The position numbers were made by a program, and so were the translations under genes. A stretch of 64,000 nt of DNA from the NCBI GenBank assembly GCA_951813615.1, contig OX638377.1, forward strand, positions 5,615,739 to 5,679,738, read 5' to 3'. The first letter of the stretch is position 1. Every line of letters begins with the position of its first letter. This DNA comes from an uncultured Latescibacterota bacterium (GTDB lineage: Bacteria; Latescibacterota; UBA2968; UBA8231). This document shows, piece by piece, positions 1 through 8,303 of this stretch. A model generated the notes under the pieces. It was not told the DNA's origin. It saw nothing but the letters and a program-made list of their open reading frames with translations, and ran no database searches.

Positions 1-1359
1 TGCGATGGTTGCCCGCTGGCTGGCATGGGCCTGTTCGTCAACCGCTTCTGGGTCGAGCAAGGCGCGCAACTCTCTTTCGCAATCTCGCAACAATTCTTGG
101 TACTCTGGCATACCCGACAAGTCGTTTAGTTCTAGTTCGTCGGGATCCTCCGCCAAGTCGAAAAGCTGCGGCGGTGCGCCGACGTAGTAATTGTACTTGT
201 AGCGATTGCGGCGCAACATATAGGTGCCGTGCTCAGTGCCTAGCGCGTGATACTCGCTAAAGACGGTGCGCTCTTGATCGTCCTCTTGCGCGATCTGCCA
301 CAGGGAGCGGCCGGGCAGGTTTTCGTCGATCAATGCAGCCCCGACGCATTTGAGCGCCGTCGGAAAACAATCCACCAAAGAAACAGGCGTCTGCACCACC
401 TTCCCCTCCGGCACGTCGGGGCCGGCCGCAATCATCGGCACAGCCGCGGCTTCGTCGTAGAGCGTGAATTTGCCGAAGATGCCTCGGGCTCCCAAACACT
501 CGCCGTGGTCAGACGTGTAGAGCACGCGGGTGGAGTCCGTCAGGCCGTACTCGTCGAGTGCACTGAGCACGCGACCGATCTGCTGGTCGAGATAGGTCGT
601 AGTCCCGTAGTACGCGGCTGTAACTCGCCGCACCGTCTCTTCGCTATGCCCTTGGTCAAAGCGGAAGAAGCGGCGGAAGTAGTCTAGCGCCGGATGGTCG
701 GGCCACGTGTCGGGCGTCCACTGCGGTGGCAGCGGCACGTCGGCAAGCGGATAGCGGGCGTAGATTTCCGGCGGGGCGATGTAGGGCGGATGCGGGCAGA
801 CGAAGTTGAGGAAGACCACCCAAGGCTTGGCATCGTCGCGGTGCTCGGCGAGCCAGCGCAAGGCGTGCTGGGTGCAGCGGGCGTCGTACTGCAAATAAGT
901 CGAATCGCCCGCGCCCGCCCGCCCAAGCTCGCCGTGCTTGTCGCGCAAGGGCGGCTGATCGCGGATGCAGCCGAGGACATCGCCGACGCCATCGACTACG
1001 TGCAACGGCTCAATCTCCTCGCTAAATCCGTGGTCTGCGCCTTGCCCCTTGAAGTGCAACTTGCCGATCGAATCGCAGCAGAAGCCCTGTTCGCGCAGGC
1101 GCTGGTGCCAGGAGGCGGGCGTCCCATCATAGGGATGCCCGTTGTCCCAATAGCCGATCTGATGCACGTAGCGGCCGGTGGCCAGCGACGCGCGGGCCGG
1201 GACGCAGATCGGGCAATTGGTATAGGCGTTTTGAAAGCGGGTGCCGCGCGCGGCTAAGGCGTCCAGATGGGGCGTCTGCACCAGCGGATGGCCATAGCAG
1301 CCGCTGGCGAGCCGCTGGTGCTGGTCGGACAAGATGAAGAGGAAGTTGCGAGGTTTCAC
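1..1359 (-). CDS. Sulfatase (formylglycine-dependent), 3' end outside window
   Basis: Hydrolyses sulfate esters, probably on glycans. The frame is open for 453 codons from a GTG at 1357-1359 to the window edge, so the C-terminus is missing. Visible motifs are an N-terminal metal-binding segment (FILSDQH, residues 8-14), the sulfatase nucleophile motif C-V-P-A-R (Cys52, the residue converted to formylglycine), a GKLHF segment near residue 100 and a distal SDHG metal site near residue 290. The Cys followed by P-A-R rather than P-S-R is an accepted variant. The GTG overlaps the stop of the upstream sulfatase (GTGA, 1356-1359), which argues for this start and for translational coupling. Family assignment is firm; substrate is unknown. 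Confidence 0.93.
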   Translation of the reverse strand, partial: MKPRNFLFILSDQHQRLASGCYGHPLVQTPHLDALAARGTRFQNAYTNCPICVPARASLATGRYVHQIGYWDNGHPYDGTPASWHQRLREQGFCCDSIGKLHFKGQGADHGFSEEIEPLHVVDGVGDVLGCIRDQPPLRDKHGELGRAGAGDSTYLQYDARCTQHALRWLAEHRDDAKPWVVFLNFVCPHPPYIAPPEIYARYPLADVPLPPQWTPDTWPDHPALDYFRRFFRFDQGHSEETVRRVTAAYYGTTTYLDQQIGRVLSALDEYGLTDSTRVLYTSDHGECLGARGIFGKFTLYDEAAAVPMIAAGPDVPEGKVVQTPVSLVDCFPTALKCVGAALIDENLPGRSLWQIAQEDDQERTVFSEYHALGTEHGTYMLRRNRYKYNYYVGAPPQLFDLAEDPDELELNDLSGMPEYQELLRDCERELRALLDPEAVDEQAHASQRATIA

Positions 1360-2834
1360 GGCGCTCCAACGACCTTGTCGGCATCGATCTGGGGCGGCAC
1401 GGGATAGTGCTGGCCGCGTTGACCGGAGAGGCTGCGGTTGGGCCGGGGTGCCCATTGCTGGTCGGGCAAGCCGACGAGTTGATCGTCTTGGACCCAGGCT
1501 TCGTCGCCGCCGTAGAGTTCGCCGACGAGTCGCTCGCTGAGCTGGGCCTGTAGTGCGGCGTGGTCGGGTGAGCCCGCTAGGTCGTTCAGCTCGTTGGGAT
1601 CGCTTGCGAGGTCGAAGAGCTGGACGCGGTTACCCACTGGATAGTAGATCAGCTTGTGTCGCCCCGCGCGGATCATGCGGGTGGCGTTCGCCCCTTCGCC
1701 GCACTCGCCGTAGAGATAACTGCGCCGTTCCTCGCCGATCATCGATAGACCCTCGACGGTGTCGGGGATGTCGATACCCGCTAGGTCGAGCAAAGTCGGC
1801 ATGACGTCCTGCCAGCCGACGAGGCGATCATCGACCGTGTGGTGCGGCACTCGTCCGTCCCGTCCTCCGAGCAAGATCATCGGCACGTTGGCCGACTGCT
1901 CGTAGTAAAGTCGCTTGGCCCAGAGGCCGTGGTTGCCGAGCATGTCGCCGTGGTCCGCCGTGAAGCAAATAATGGTATTGTCGAGCAGCCCCTCTTCGCG
2001 CAGGGTGCCAATGACCACGCGGAGTTGGTGGTCAATCTGGGTGCAGAGCGCGTAGAAGGCGCGGCGGATGCGCAGAACCTCTGGCCCCTTGAGGTGGACT
2101 TTGGCACCCTGATTGACTTTGAGCGCATAGGGCATATCGTCGAAGTCCTGTGCCCAAGTGCCGTGGTGCGGCGCGTCGATCTCAATATCGCGGTAGAGGT
2201 CGAGGTAGCTCTGCAGGGGCACCAGCGGCGGATGCGGGTGGCGGAAGGACAGGTACCAGAAGCCGGGCTTAGCCGGATTGCGCCGCTTAATCATCCGGCT
2301 CATTTGGCGCGCCGCCCAAGTGGTGGGGTGGCAGTCCTCGGGCAAGTGCCAGGGACGGAAGGAATATTCGTTGTTGCTCATGCCGTGGGCAAAGCCCATG
2401 CCCGCATGGCCTTGGTCCGCGAGGAAGAGGTCGTAGTCGTCAACAGCCCCCAAGTGCGGCCGACCCTCTTCGTCGAGGAGCACGTCGTCGAAACCAATGC
2501 GGTCGCGCTGGGGATAGACGTGGAGCTTGCCAACGGCATACGCTTGGTAGCCTGCGTCGCGGAAGGTCTGCGCCACGGTCGGCAGCTCGGGCATGGGGGC
2601 GGTCGTTTTGAAGACCCGGTCGCCGTGGGTGCGCGGCGAAGTGCCCGTCATCAGGGTGCGACGAGCGGGGATGCAGACCGGACATTCGCTATAGGCGTTG
2701 GAGAAGCGAGTGCCGCTGCGGGCTAAGGAGTCGAGGGTAGGAGTGAGAATGGCGGAATGGTTGGCTTCGCCCAAAAGGGAAGCGGACCAATGGTCGGTGG
2801 AAATCAGAAGGACGTGCGGTCTGTCGTTTGCCAT
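1356..2834 (-). CDS. Sulfatase (formylglycine-dependent)
   Basis: Second sulfatase of a coupled pair, 492 aa, a usual length for a single-domain arylsulfatase/choline-sulfatase-like enzyme. Motifs are an N-terminal STDHW segment, the modification motif C-I-P-A-R (Cys54) followed by RTLMTG, and a distal FTADHGDMLGNHG metal site in the middle third. I chose the second of two nearby ATGs (2834) because AAGAG lies at a normal distance from it; 2840 is the alternative. There is no signal peptide, so action may be cytoplasmic after import. Its stop overlaps the next gene's GTG. The two proteins are similar but clearly diverged, so they may act on different sulfate positions of one substrate; that is inference. 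Confidence 0.93.
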   Translation of the reverse strand: MANDRPHVLLISTDHWSASLLGEANHSAILTPTLDSLARSGTRFSNAYSECPVCIPARRTLMTGTSPRTHGDRVFKTTAPMPELPTVAQTFRDAGYQAYAVGKLHVYPQRDRIGFDDVLLDEEGRPHLGAVDDYDLFLADQGHAGMGFAHGMSNNEYSFRPWHLPEDCHPTTWAARQMSRMIKRRNPAKPGFWYLSFRHPHPPLVPLQSYLDLYRDIEIDAPHHGTWAQDFDDMPYALKVNQGAKVHLKGPEVLRIRRAFYALCTQIDHQLRVVIGTLREEGLLDNTIICFTADHGDMLGNHGLWAKRLYYEQSANVPMILLGGRDGRVPHHTVDDRLVGWQDVMPTLLDLAGIDIPDTVEGLSMIGEERRSYLYGECGEGANATRMIRAGRHKLIYYPVGNRVQLFDLASDPNELNDLAGSPDHAALQAQLSERLVGELYGGDEAWVQDDQLVGLPDQQWAPRPNRSLSGQRGQHYPVPPQIDADKVVGAP

Positions 2835-2899
2835 CGGCATCTCTTATATGTAGCAAAGGCTAGGCGGGGCATCGGGGCTAGCCTGTGATTGATTTTTGT

Positions 2900-3038
2900 A
2901 ACTGATGTTACGCCTTGTAGGGGCAATCCTTGTGGTTGCCCTTTTAAGAGCCCGCGGGCTGAATGCGCCGTGTAGCGTGGGCGCCCACAAGGGACGCCCC
3001 TACACCTATCGGTTCCACGCAGATGTGTAACATCAGTT
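2900..3038. repeat. MITE-like inverted repeat element
   Basis: Noncoding 139-bp element between the sulfatase pair and a PhyH gene. Its ends are a perfect 12-bp inverted repeat, AACTGATGTTAC at 2900-2911 and GTAACATCAGTT at 3027-3038. Inner arms (GTAGGGGCAATCCTTGTGG near 2918 and its imperfect complement near 2981-3003) extend the hairpin. The right 38 bp recur at 44501-44538 with 33 matches. There is no open frame inside, so any mobility would need a transposase in trans; the element class is inferred. Confidence 0.6.
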
Positions 3039-3059
3039 TGTAAATCCGCGCTAGGCAGC

Positions 3060-3920
3060 TCAGGCCATCTCGTAGTCGCGCTCGGGCCGGGCCGGGTTAC
3101 CCCAATGGCCAGCCGGGTCGGCGGCGTTGATCAGCACGCCTTCCTTTTCCCAAGAGTAGCCGGGGATTGCGCGCACGTCGGGGGTGCAGTAGCGCAGCGT
3201 TAGCCCGCAGCGACGGCGATCCGATTCGTTGTAGTGCGAGCTGTGCAAAAGCAGGTCGGAGTGGATCGAGACTTCGCCGGCCTTGAGTTCGACATCGACG
3301 AGCTTGCCGTAGCGCTCAACATCGTCCACTGTCTGATTGAGGACGTTGTTTTCCGCGGCGTCGCTCGGGCGGAATTCGAGTTGGCCGTGGAGATGCGAGC
3401 CCGCGACAAAGCGCATGCAGCCATTGTCGATGTCAGCGCCGTCAATGGCCAGCCAGACGGTCACCGTCTTTGAGGGCGTCAGCGGCCAGTAGCTGGCGTC
3501 TTGGTGCCAGGAGACGGTGGTGCCGTCCTTGGGCATCTTGCAGAAGTAGTGCGAGGCTAGGCCGATCAGCTCGGGGCCAAGGAGATCGTGGATGTGGGCG
3601 AGGATCTTGGGATGGTGCATGAGGTCATAGACCTTGGCGAACTTGAGATGCGCCGAGCTGAGAGTGAAGCTGCCATGGCCAGCAGCTAGGACCTTTCTCA
3701 GTTGCTCGTCGAAAAAGGCCCGGTGCTCGGCAATCTCGGCGTCGTCGAAAATGCGAAAGCCCTTGAGGTAGCCATCGCGGTTGAAAGCGGCGACCTGTTC
3801 GGTAGTGAGGGTAGTGGGGGTATCGACTGTGCTGGGATAGAAGCGCAAGTCGCGCTCCATTTCGCTCAGTTCGTCATGGGTTGGCGCGGCCTTGAAGGTG
3901 TAGTCAATCTGGTTCGTCAT
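3060..3920 (-). CDS. Phytanoyl-CoA dioxygenase (PhyH) family protein
   Basis: Non-haem Fe(II)/2-oxoglutarate oxygenase of the PhyH fold, 286 aa. The iron triad is visible as H-Q-D at residues 139-141 and a distal His at 226 in LLLHSSHYN, followed by an Arg-rich segment (SDRRRCG) whose last Arg should bind 2-oxoglutarate. The start at 3918-3920 is preceded by AGGAG at good spacing; a longer frame to 3950 lacks one. It is transcribed divergently from the cupin gene at 4059, sharing a 138-bp gap. Family members hydroxylate many small molecules, so the substrate cannot be named. It is one of four such oxygenases in the window. Confidence 0.88.
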   Translation of the reverse strand: MTNQIDYTFKAAPTHDELSEMERDLRFYPSTVDTPTTLTTEQVAAFNRDGYLKGFRIFDDAEIAEHRAFFDEQLRKVLAAGHGSFTLSSAHLKFAKVYDLMHHPKILAHIHDLLGPELIGLASHYFCKMPKDGTTVSWHQDASYWPLTPSKTVTVWLAIDGADIDNGCMRFVAGSHLHGQLEFRPSDAAENNVLNQTVDDVERYGKLVDVELKAGEVSIHSDLLLHSSHYNESDRRRCGLTLRYCTPDVRAIPGYSWEKEGVLINAADPAGHWGNPARPERDYEMA

Positions 3921-4058
3921 GGCGTCATTCTCCTCGCAGACAGGTCGCAAATAAAACGCAATTTGCTCCTTGTCTCAAGGGCGATGGGCGGGATAAGCAA
4001 GCGCAGGGTTGTGAGCAGGTGACCCTAAATATATCTTGGGCGCAAAAGGAGAAGGATT

Positions 4059-4373
4059 ATGGAAACGAACAAAACCATTTCGCCAGAAGTAGGGACGCAG
4101 TTGCTCTTTGAGAATGAGCGGGTGCGGGTTTGGGATCTGCGATTGGCACCAGGCGAGAGCACGGGAGTGCATCGGCACGAGCACGACTACCTATACGTAG
4201 TTATTGGCGACGGCCGGTTGCAGGCGGCCGATGCAGAGGGAAATCGCGGGGAGGCTAGGGATATGCAGGATGGGGAGGTGCGGTTCAACGCGGTCGAAGG
4301 GGAGGCGGTCCACGAGGCGTTTAACGCAGGCGATGGGCCGTGGCGCAATATTATCGTCGAATTGAAAGACTGA
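4059..4373 (+). CDS. Small cupin-domain protein
   Basis: Single-domain cupin of 104 aa. The first cupin motif is seen as G-E-S-T-G-V-H-R-H-E-H-D-Y near residues 32-45, with three metal-ligand-type His, and the second as A-V-H-E-A-F-N near residue 85. It starts at an ATG behind AAGGAGAAGG. Such proteins bind a metal and act as small isomerases, dioxygenases or ligand sensors; which one applies here cannot be told. It lies 24 bp before the DoxX gene on the same strand, so the two probably form an operon. Confidence 0.8.
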   Translation: METNKTISPEVGTQLLFENERVRVWDLRLAPGESTGVHRHEHDYLYVVIGDGRLQAADAEGNRGEARDMQDGEVRFNAVEGEAVHEAFNAGDGPWRNIIVELKD

Positions 4374-4397
4374 AGCTGGTTGACTCAAGGAGAGAAT

Positions 4398-4829
4398 ATG
4401 ATCCTAAGAAAATTGTTGTTCGGCCCGCCGCCCTCGGCCGGCGTTGGCGGTTCACTGGGGCTATTGCTGTTGAGAGTATCCGTCGGCGGTATGATGTTGT
4501 TCGGCCACGGCTGGGGGAAATTGACCAGCTTTGCGGAGCGTTCCTCCTCGTTTCCCGACCCCTTGGGCATTGGCTCGTCGCTGAGCATGGCCTTGGCCAC
4601 CGGTGCCGAAGCGTTTTGCGCCCTAGCGGTGATTTTGGGATTCGCCACCCGCTGGGCTGCCGTGCCGCTCATGGTCACTATGGCAGTGGCCGCGCTTATC
4701 ATACACGGGGACGATCCGTGGGCGAAAAAGGAATTCGCCCTGTTGTACTTTTTCCCCTTTGCCACGTTGTTTCTAACGGGCGCGGGACGCTTTTCTCTCG
4801 ACGCCTTCTTCCGGCGCGGCGCACACTAA
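4398..4829 (+). CDS. DoxX family membrane protein
   Basis: Inner-membrane protein of 143 aa with about four hydrophobic segments. The pattern LLLLRVSVGGMMLFGHGWGK in the first third and the FATRWAAVPL segment in the middle fit the DoxX/DUF417-like quinol-oxidase-subunit family. The start at 4398 follows CAAGGAGAG; an upstream TTG in the same frame at 4380 is less likely. Members are linked to thiosulfate oxidation or to redox stress complexes, but most are uncharacterised. It converges on the next gene with only 3 bp between them, leaving no room for a terminator between the stops. Confidence 0.82.
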   Translation: MILRKLLFGPPPSAGVGGSLGLLLLRVSVGGMMLFGHGWGKLTSFAERSSSFPDPLGIGSSLSMALATGAEAFCALAVILGFATRWAAVPLMVTMAVAALIIHGDDPWAKKEFALLYFFPFATLFLTGAGRFSLDAFFRRGAH

Positions 4830-4832
4830 GTC

Positions 4833-6008
4833 CTACAGGATGTCCGGCGACTGCGGATCAATGGAGGCACCGCTGGGCCGCGTCCCCTGTGGCCGCTGCG
4901 GCATCTGGTCGTAAGACTGGTAGGCGATGTATAGGTACGGCGTCTCGACGCGGCGGTGCCCTTCGTGGCGCGAATTCATCGCCGCGTCGATAATGCCAGT
5001 CGTCAGCAAGGTGCGCTCGGGCGGATACGGGGCCTGACCCGTTTTGAAAAACTCTTGGATGTTGCGGCACAGATAGCCGAAGTGGGCAAACGGTCCCTCG
5101 TTCTGCAAGTAGAACTCCGTGGCTTGCACCTGCCCTCCTATCCGAGCGGCATAGGCGAAGTCGCCGACATAGCCGTTGAGCATCAACGTCGCCGTGCGCA
5201 AGCCGTCGCCGTGCTCCATGAGGAAAACGGCCGGCTCTTTGCAATGCTCCTCCATAGACCCATCCGGCTTTTTGGCAATCGCAGCGCAAGCGGCCTCGGC
5301 CAGCTCCCCAGACCACAGCCCCTCGTCACGGGCGCGCCACACATCGTCCCCTTCGAGGCACTGCACCCACACTACCCCCTGCTCGCCGCCGCTACGCCGC
5401 TCGACCATGCACTGCAAAGTCTCTAGCGCGTGGTACCCATACGCCTCGATGCCGCCGTAGCCAATGGATAGCGCCTCCTCAATGGGCACCTCCTTGGGGT
5501 GTTCCAGCCAAGGCGAACGCCAAGACAAGGGCAGCGACGACCCGGCCATCAGCGGGATGGCCAATTCTTCTGCCCGATCCCACATCCACTGGGCGTCCCT
5601 AAAGTCATACGCAAAATGCTTATCTGAAAACACGGGCACCGAGCGGCCGCTCTCGGCAAAGACGCCGGCGATTTGCTCAAAGAAATAGCGGCGCGGGTAC
5701 ATGTGGCGTCCCCGCTCGTTCCAAGGGTAGTCGCCGTGCTCGCCGATGAGCAGCACCGCATCTACGTCGAGCTTGTCGGCACCGGCTTGCAGGGCGCGGC
5801 GGATGCTGGGATAGATGGGTACCCCGTACTCTTGGGCCAAGCCCACGCCGATATCGTTTTCCAGCACGTGATCGATGTACAGGGACACTAGATCCATTTC
5901 TGGGGGCATCAGTCCCTCATCCGTGGACATGCCCTTCATAAACTTGGTGGCAATGACGTCGGCATGGGATTTGGGATGGTAGATGGTGGCGATGGCGGCT
6001 ACTCTCAT
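4833..6008 (-). CDS. Conserved protein of unknown function (paralogue of 46132-47325)
   Basis: Protein of 391 aa that I do not recognise as a named family. Conserved segments shared with the paralogue at 46132 are an N-terminal HADVI box, STDEGL, GEHGDYPWNE, a YPRRYFFEQI segment, a DKHFAY segment, AGSSLPLSW, ETLQCMVERR and a C-terminal ERTLLTTG. His, Asp, Glu and Arg in these strings could form an enzyme active site. There is no signal peptide or membrane segment. The start at 6008 is preceded by AGGAGC; the frame runs on to 6173 but the added 55 residues look non-coding. Its setting among sugar-acid and oxygenase genes hints at carbohydrate metabolism. Confidence 0.8.
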   Translation of the reverse strand: MRVAAIATIYHPKSHADVIATKFMKGMSTDEGLMPPEMDLVSLYIDHVLENDIGVGLAQEYGVPIYPSIRRALQAGADKLDVDAVLLIGEHGDYPWNERGRHMYPRRYFFEQIAGVFAESGRSVPVFSDKHFAYDFRDAQWMWDRAEELAIPLMAGSSLPLSWRSPWLEHPKEVPIEEALSIGYGGIEAYGYHALETLQCMVERRSGGEQGVVWVQCLEGDDVWRARDEGLWSGELAEAACAAIAKKPDGSMEEHCKEPAVFLMEHGDGLRTATLMLNGYVGDFAYAARIGGQVQATEFYLQNEGPFAHFGYLCRNIQEFFKTGQAPYPPERTLLTTGIIDAAMNSRHEGHRRVETPYLYIAYQSYDQMPQRPQGTRPSGASIDPQSPDIL

Positions 6009-6094
6009 GGTCGAGCTCCTATAGCGAAGACGGCAAGTGTAAGGTGGTATTGTAATGTCTTGAGTCGAGTGCTGCCATGACCAGCCGAAAACGC

Positions 6095-6913
6095 TCAGGC
6101 CGCCCAGCATCCCTCCGTATAAGGCTCGCGGAGAAAGAGTTTTTTGCGTTGGGGACTGGCGCGTGTAATCCACTCGGACGGAATCTCCTGCGTATAGCGA
6201 TGCGGCGGCCCGGCTTCTTTGAAGATGTCGATGTTGAAGATGCGATAGGGCTGGGGAGAGTCCGCGGGTTTGGCTTCGACGGCGTGGAAGATCCGAGCGT
6301 TGATATAGACCATGCTGCCCGGAGGCACTGCGAGCCGCACCTCTTTTAGCTCGCGCCCGGCCTCTGCATCGTACGCTCCGGCCAGCATGCGCTCAGGCGT
6401 GGCCTCGGCGGTTGGGGCGACGAGGTGGCTGCCGGGAATGACCTTGAGGTTGCGGTCGCCGAGTGTGAAGCCATTGGGATAGTAGAGAATTTGGACGTAG
6501 TATTTGTCGCGCTCGGCGAGGTTGACGGGGTTTTCGTGCTTCCAGTGGTGGTGGTCTTGGTGATAGGGAATGGAGCCGATGCCGCGCGGGGCGAGGTTGA
6601 GGGCGGAGTGGCAGAAGTGGTAGCTTGGGCCGATGGTGGCTTGCAGCAGCGCGGTGACAAAGGGATCGTCGATGAGGCGGTCGCCGTACGGGCCGCGGTC
6701 GTTCCAAGGGCGGACGAAATAGGATTGGGGCGCAGCGGATTTTTCGTCCAAGGCGTCGAGGTAGCCGCGCACCGAGTCGAGGCCGAGGATTTCATCGGTC
6801 AGGCTGTGCCGCGCCTCGTCTTTGAGTACGTCTGGGTAGAAGATGTAGCCGTCTTGGTGAAAGGAGTCTAAATCGGCTGCGGAGGGTGCTTGGCGGCGAA
6901 ATAGTGAGTTCAT
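6095..6913 (-). CDS. Phytanoyl-CoA dioxygenase (PhyH) family protein
   Basis: Fe(II)/2-oxoglutarate oxygenase of 272 aa. Iron ligands are H-Q-D at residues 118-120 (IPYHQDHHHW) and a distal His near 216 in ARIFHAVEAK, with an Arg shortly after (PYRIFNIDIF). It is only distantly similar to the PhyH proteins at 3060 and 25073, so these are separate family members rather than recent duplicates. The start codon overlaps the stop of the flippase gene by 4 bp (6910-6913), so the two are translationally coupled. That pairing suggests, as inference, modification of a lipid- or glycan-linked molecule. Confidence 0.87.
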   Translation of the reverse strand: MNSLFRRQAPSAADLDSFHQDGYIFYPDVLKDEARHSLTDEILGLDSVRGYLDALDEKSAAPQSYFVRPWNDRGPYGDRLIDDPFVTALLQATIGPSYHFCHSALNLAPRGIGSIPYHQDHHHWKHENPVNLAERDKYYVQILYYPNGFTLGDRNLKVIPGSHLVAPTAEATPERMLAGAYDAEAGRELKEVRLAVPPGSMVYINARIFHAVEAKPADSPQPYRIFNIDIFKEAGPPHRYTQEIPSEWITRASPQRKKLFLREPYTEGCWAA

Positions 6914-8190
6914 GGCGATTCCTTTGAAGACGTAGGCGGCTTTTCCTCTTGCTCAAAAGAGGGCAACGCGAAGATGGCCCGCCAGCCCAGTCGGTTTAGA
7001 CGCAAGTAATAAGAGGCCGTCAGTATTCCCCATAATGCATACGCGAGCGAAGTAGATAAGGCAGCGCCTCGCAGCCCCAGCTTGGGGATCAACAACAGGT
7101 TCAGGGCCACATTAATCGCCAAAGCGATACTGGGTGCCCACAGGGTCATGGAGGGGTAGCCCTCGCCCATTAGCTTGGCGTTGAACACGGCCCCGAAGCC
7201 CAAAAACAACATGCCGGGCAACAGCCAAACAAGGGGCTCGTAGGCATCTGGATATAAGGGAAAGAAAACGCTCAGCAGGAGGCGTCCGCCGAAGATCAAG
7301 ACAACCGCCGAGAGCAGGGAAAAGACAAAGATTCCTTGGCCCACGCCGAAAGAGAGCCGCGTGTCGTCTTGCCCGCGCACTATTTTGGCGAGCAGGATGA
7401 CCGAGGCAATGTTGGCGACGCGCTGCACCATGTCCGTAAAGTTCGTCGCCACTCCGTACATGCCCACCTCCTTCTCGCCCAAAAAGCGCTCTATCAAAAA
7501 GAGGTCGCTCTTGAGCAGCAAAAACATGAGCAACAAGCAGACCTCGCCACGCGAACCAATGCGCAGCATTTGCCCGAGCACGCGTCGCCCGCCCCACCGA
7601 AAGCGAAATCCCCGGTACAAGAATAGGGCAAAAATCGCCAAGCCCGTTATCCCTACTGCACCTACCCACACCCCCATCACCCGTTCCAACTCGAGATATC
7701 CTAGCTGGGAAAGGACTAGATTGCCGCCGAGATAGATGGCGATGAAGACTACGGGCAGCAGGGCGTAGGGCTTGAGCCGATCTTCGCCTAAAAAGACGGA
7801 CAAACCCGCCCTTTGTAGCACAGTGAACGCAATCACGCAAACGCCTAACACCCATTGGATCAAGGTAATACTGGGCACGAAGACCTTTGCGAGTGCTAGG
7901 CTAAAAGGAGCCGTCAGCAACAGGAGGGCACCCAAGACGAGGCAATACAACAAGGTGTGGTTGATCGCGGCCTCTCGCTCTCGCTCTCGTCCCACGACGT
8001 AAATATTCCCCTTGCTGAGCCACTCTCCTAAGACTAGGACGCCCAGCATGACGAGCGCAGTCCATAGCTTTAGGGTGCCATAGTGCTCTGGGCCTAGCTG
8101 ATCGGCTAGCAGGACCGAGTTCACAAAGCCCAAAGAAAAGACCAGAAAGGAGCAGGTTGTGTTGAGCGAGAAGCCGCGAAAAAAGTTCAT
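6910..8190 (-). CDS. Polysaccharide/lipid-linked oligosaccharide flippase (MATE-like superfamily)
   Basis: Integral membrane protein of 426 aa with about 12 hydrophobic segments, matching Wzx-type export proteins in length and layout. The N-terminal segment (residues 1-35) holds the usual first helix with small polar residues; cytoplasmic loops carry REREREAA and FRFRWGGRR. It would move lipid-linked sugars across the inner membrane for surface polysaccharide assembly. No glycosyltransferases adjoin it, which is unusual because such flippases normally sit in large clusters. Its stop overlaps the following PhyH start. Family call is good; substrate unknown. Confidence 0.82.
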   Translation of the reverse strand: MNFFRGFSLNTTCSFLVFSLGFVNSVLLADQLGPEHYGTLKLWTALVMLGVLVLGEWLSKGNIYVVGREREREAAINHTLLYCLVLGALLLLTAPFSLALAKVFVPSITLIQWVLGVCVIAFTVLQRAGLSVFLGEDRLKPYALLPVVFIAIYLGGNLVLSQLGYLELERVMGVWVGAVGITGLAIFALFLYRGFRFRWGGRRVLGQMLRIGSRGEVCLLLMFLLLKSDLFLIERFLGEKEVGMYGVATNFTDMVQRVANIASVILLAKIVRGQDDTRLSFGVGQGIFVFSLLSAVVLIFGGRLLLSVFFPLYPDAYEPLVWLLPGMLFLGFGAVFNAKLMGEGYPSMTLWAPSIALAINVALNLLLIPKLGLRGAALSTSLAYALWGILTASYYLRLNRLGWRAIFALPSFEQEEKPPTSSKESP

Positions 8191-8303
8191 CGACTACTAA
8201 AGCGGCGACGGAGATGGTTGATGCTTACCAAGTGAATACCTGGGGCATGGCGGCGAATCCGTCGAGACGGAAGAGGAAATTCATGCGCACGCTTCTTCCG
8301 TTA

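Noticed and set aside
1839..2726. Plus-strand open frame opposite the second sulfatase
   Set aside because: Shadow of the sulfatase reading frame, no motif or start signal.
4833..6173. 55-residue N-terminal extension of the unknown protein
   Set aside because: The internal ATG at 6008 has AGGAGC at correct spacing and matches the paralogue's start; the extension would run into the neighbouring gene's flank.
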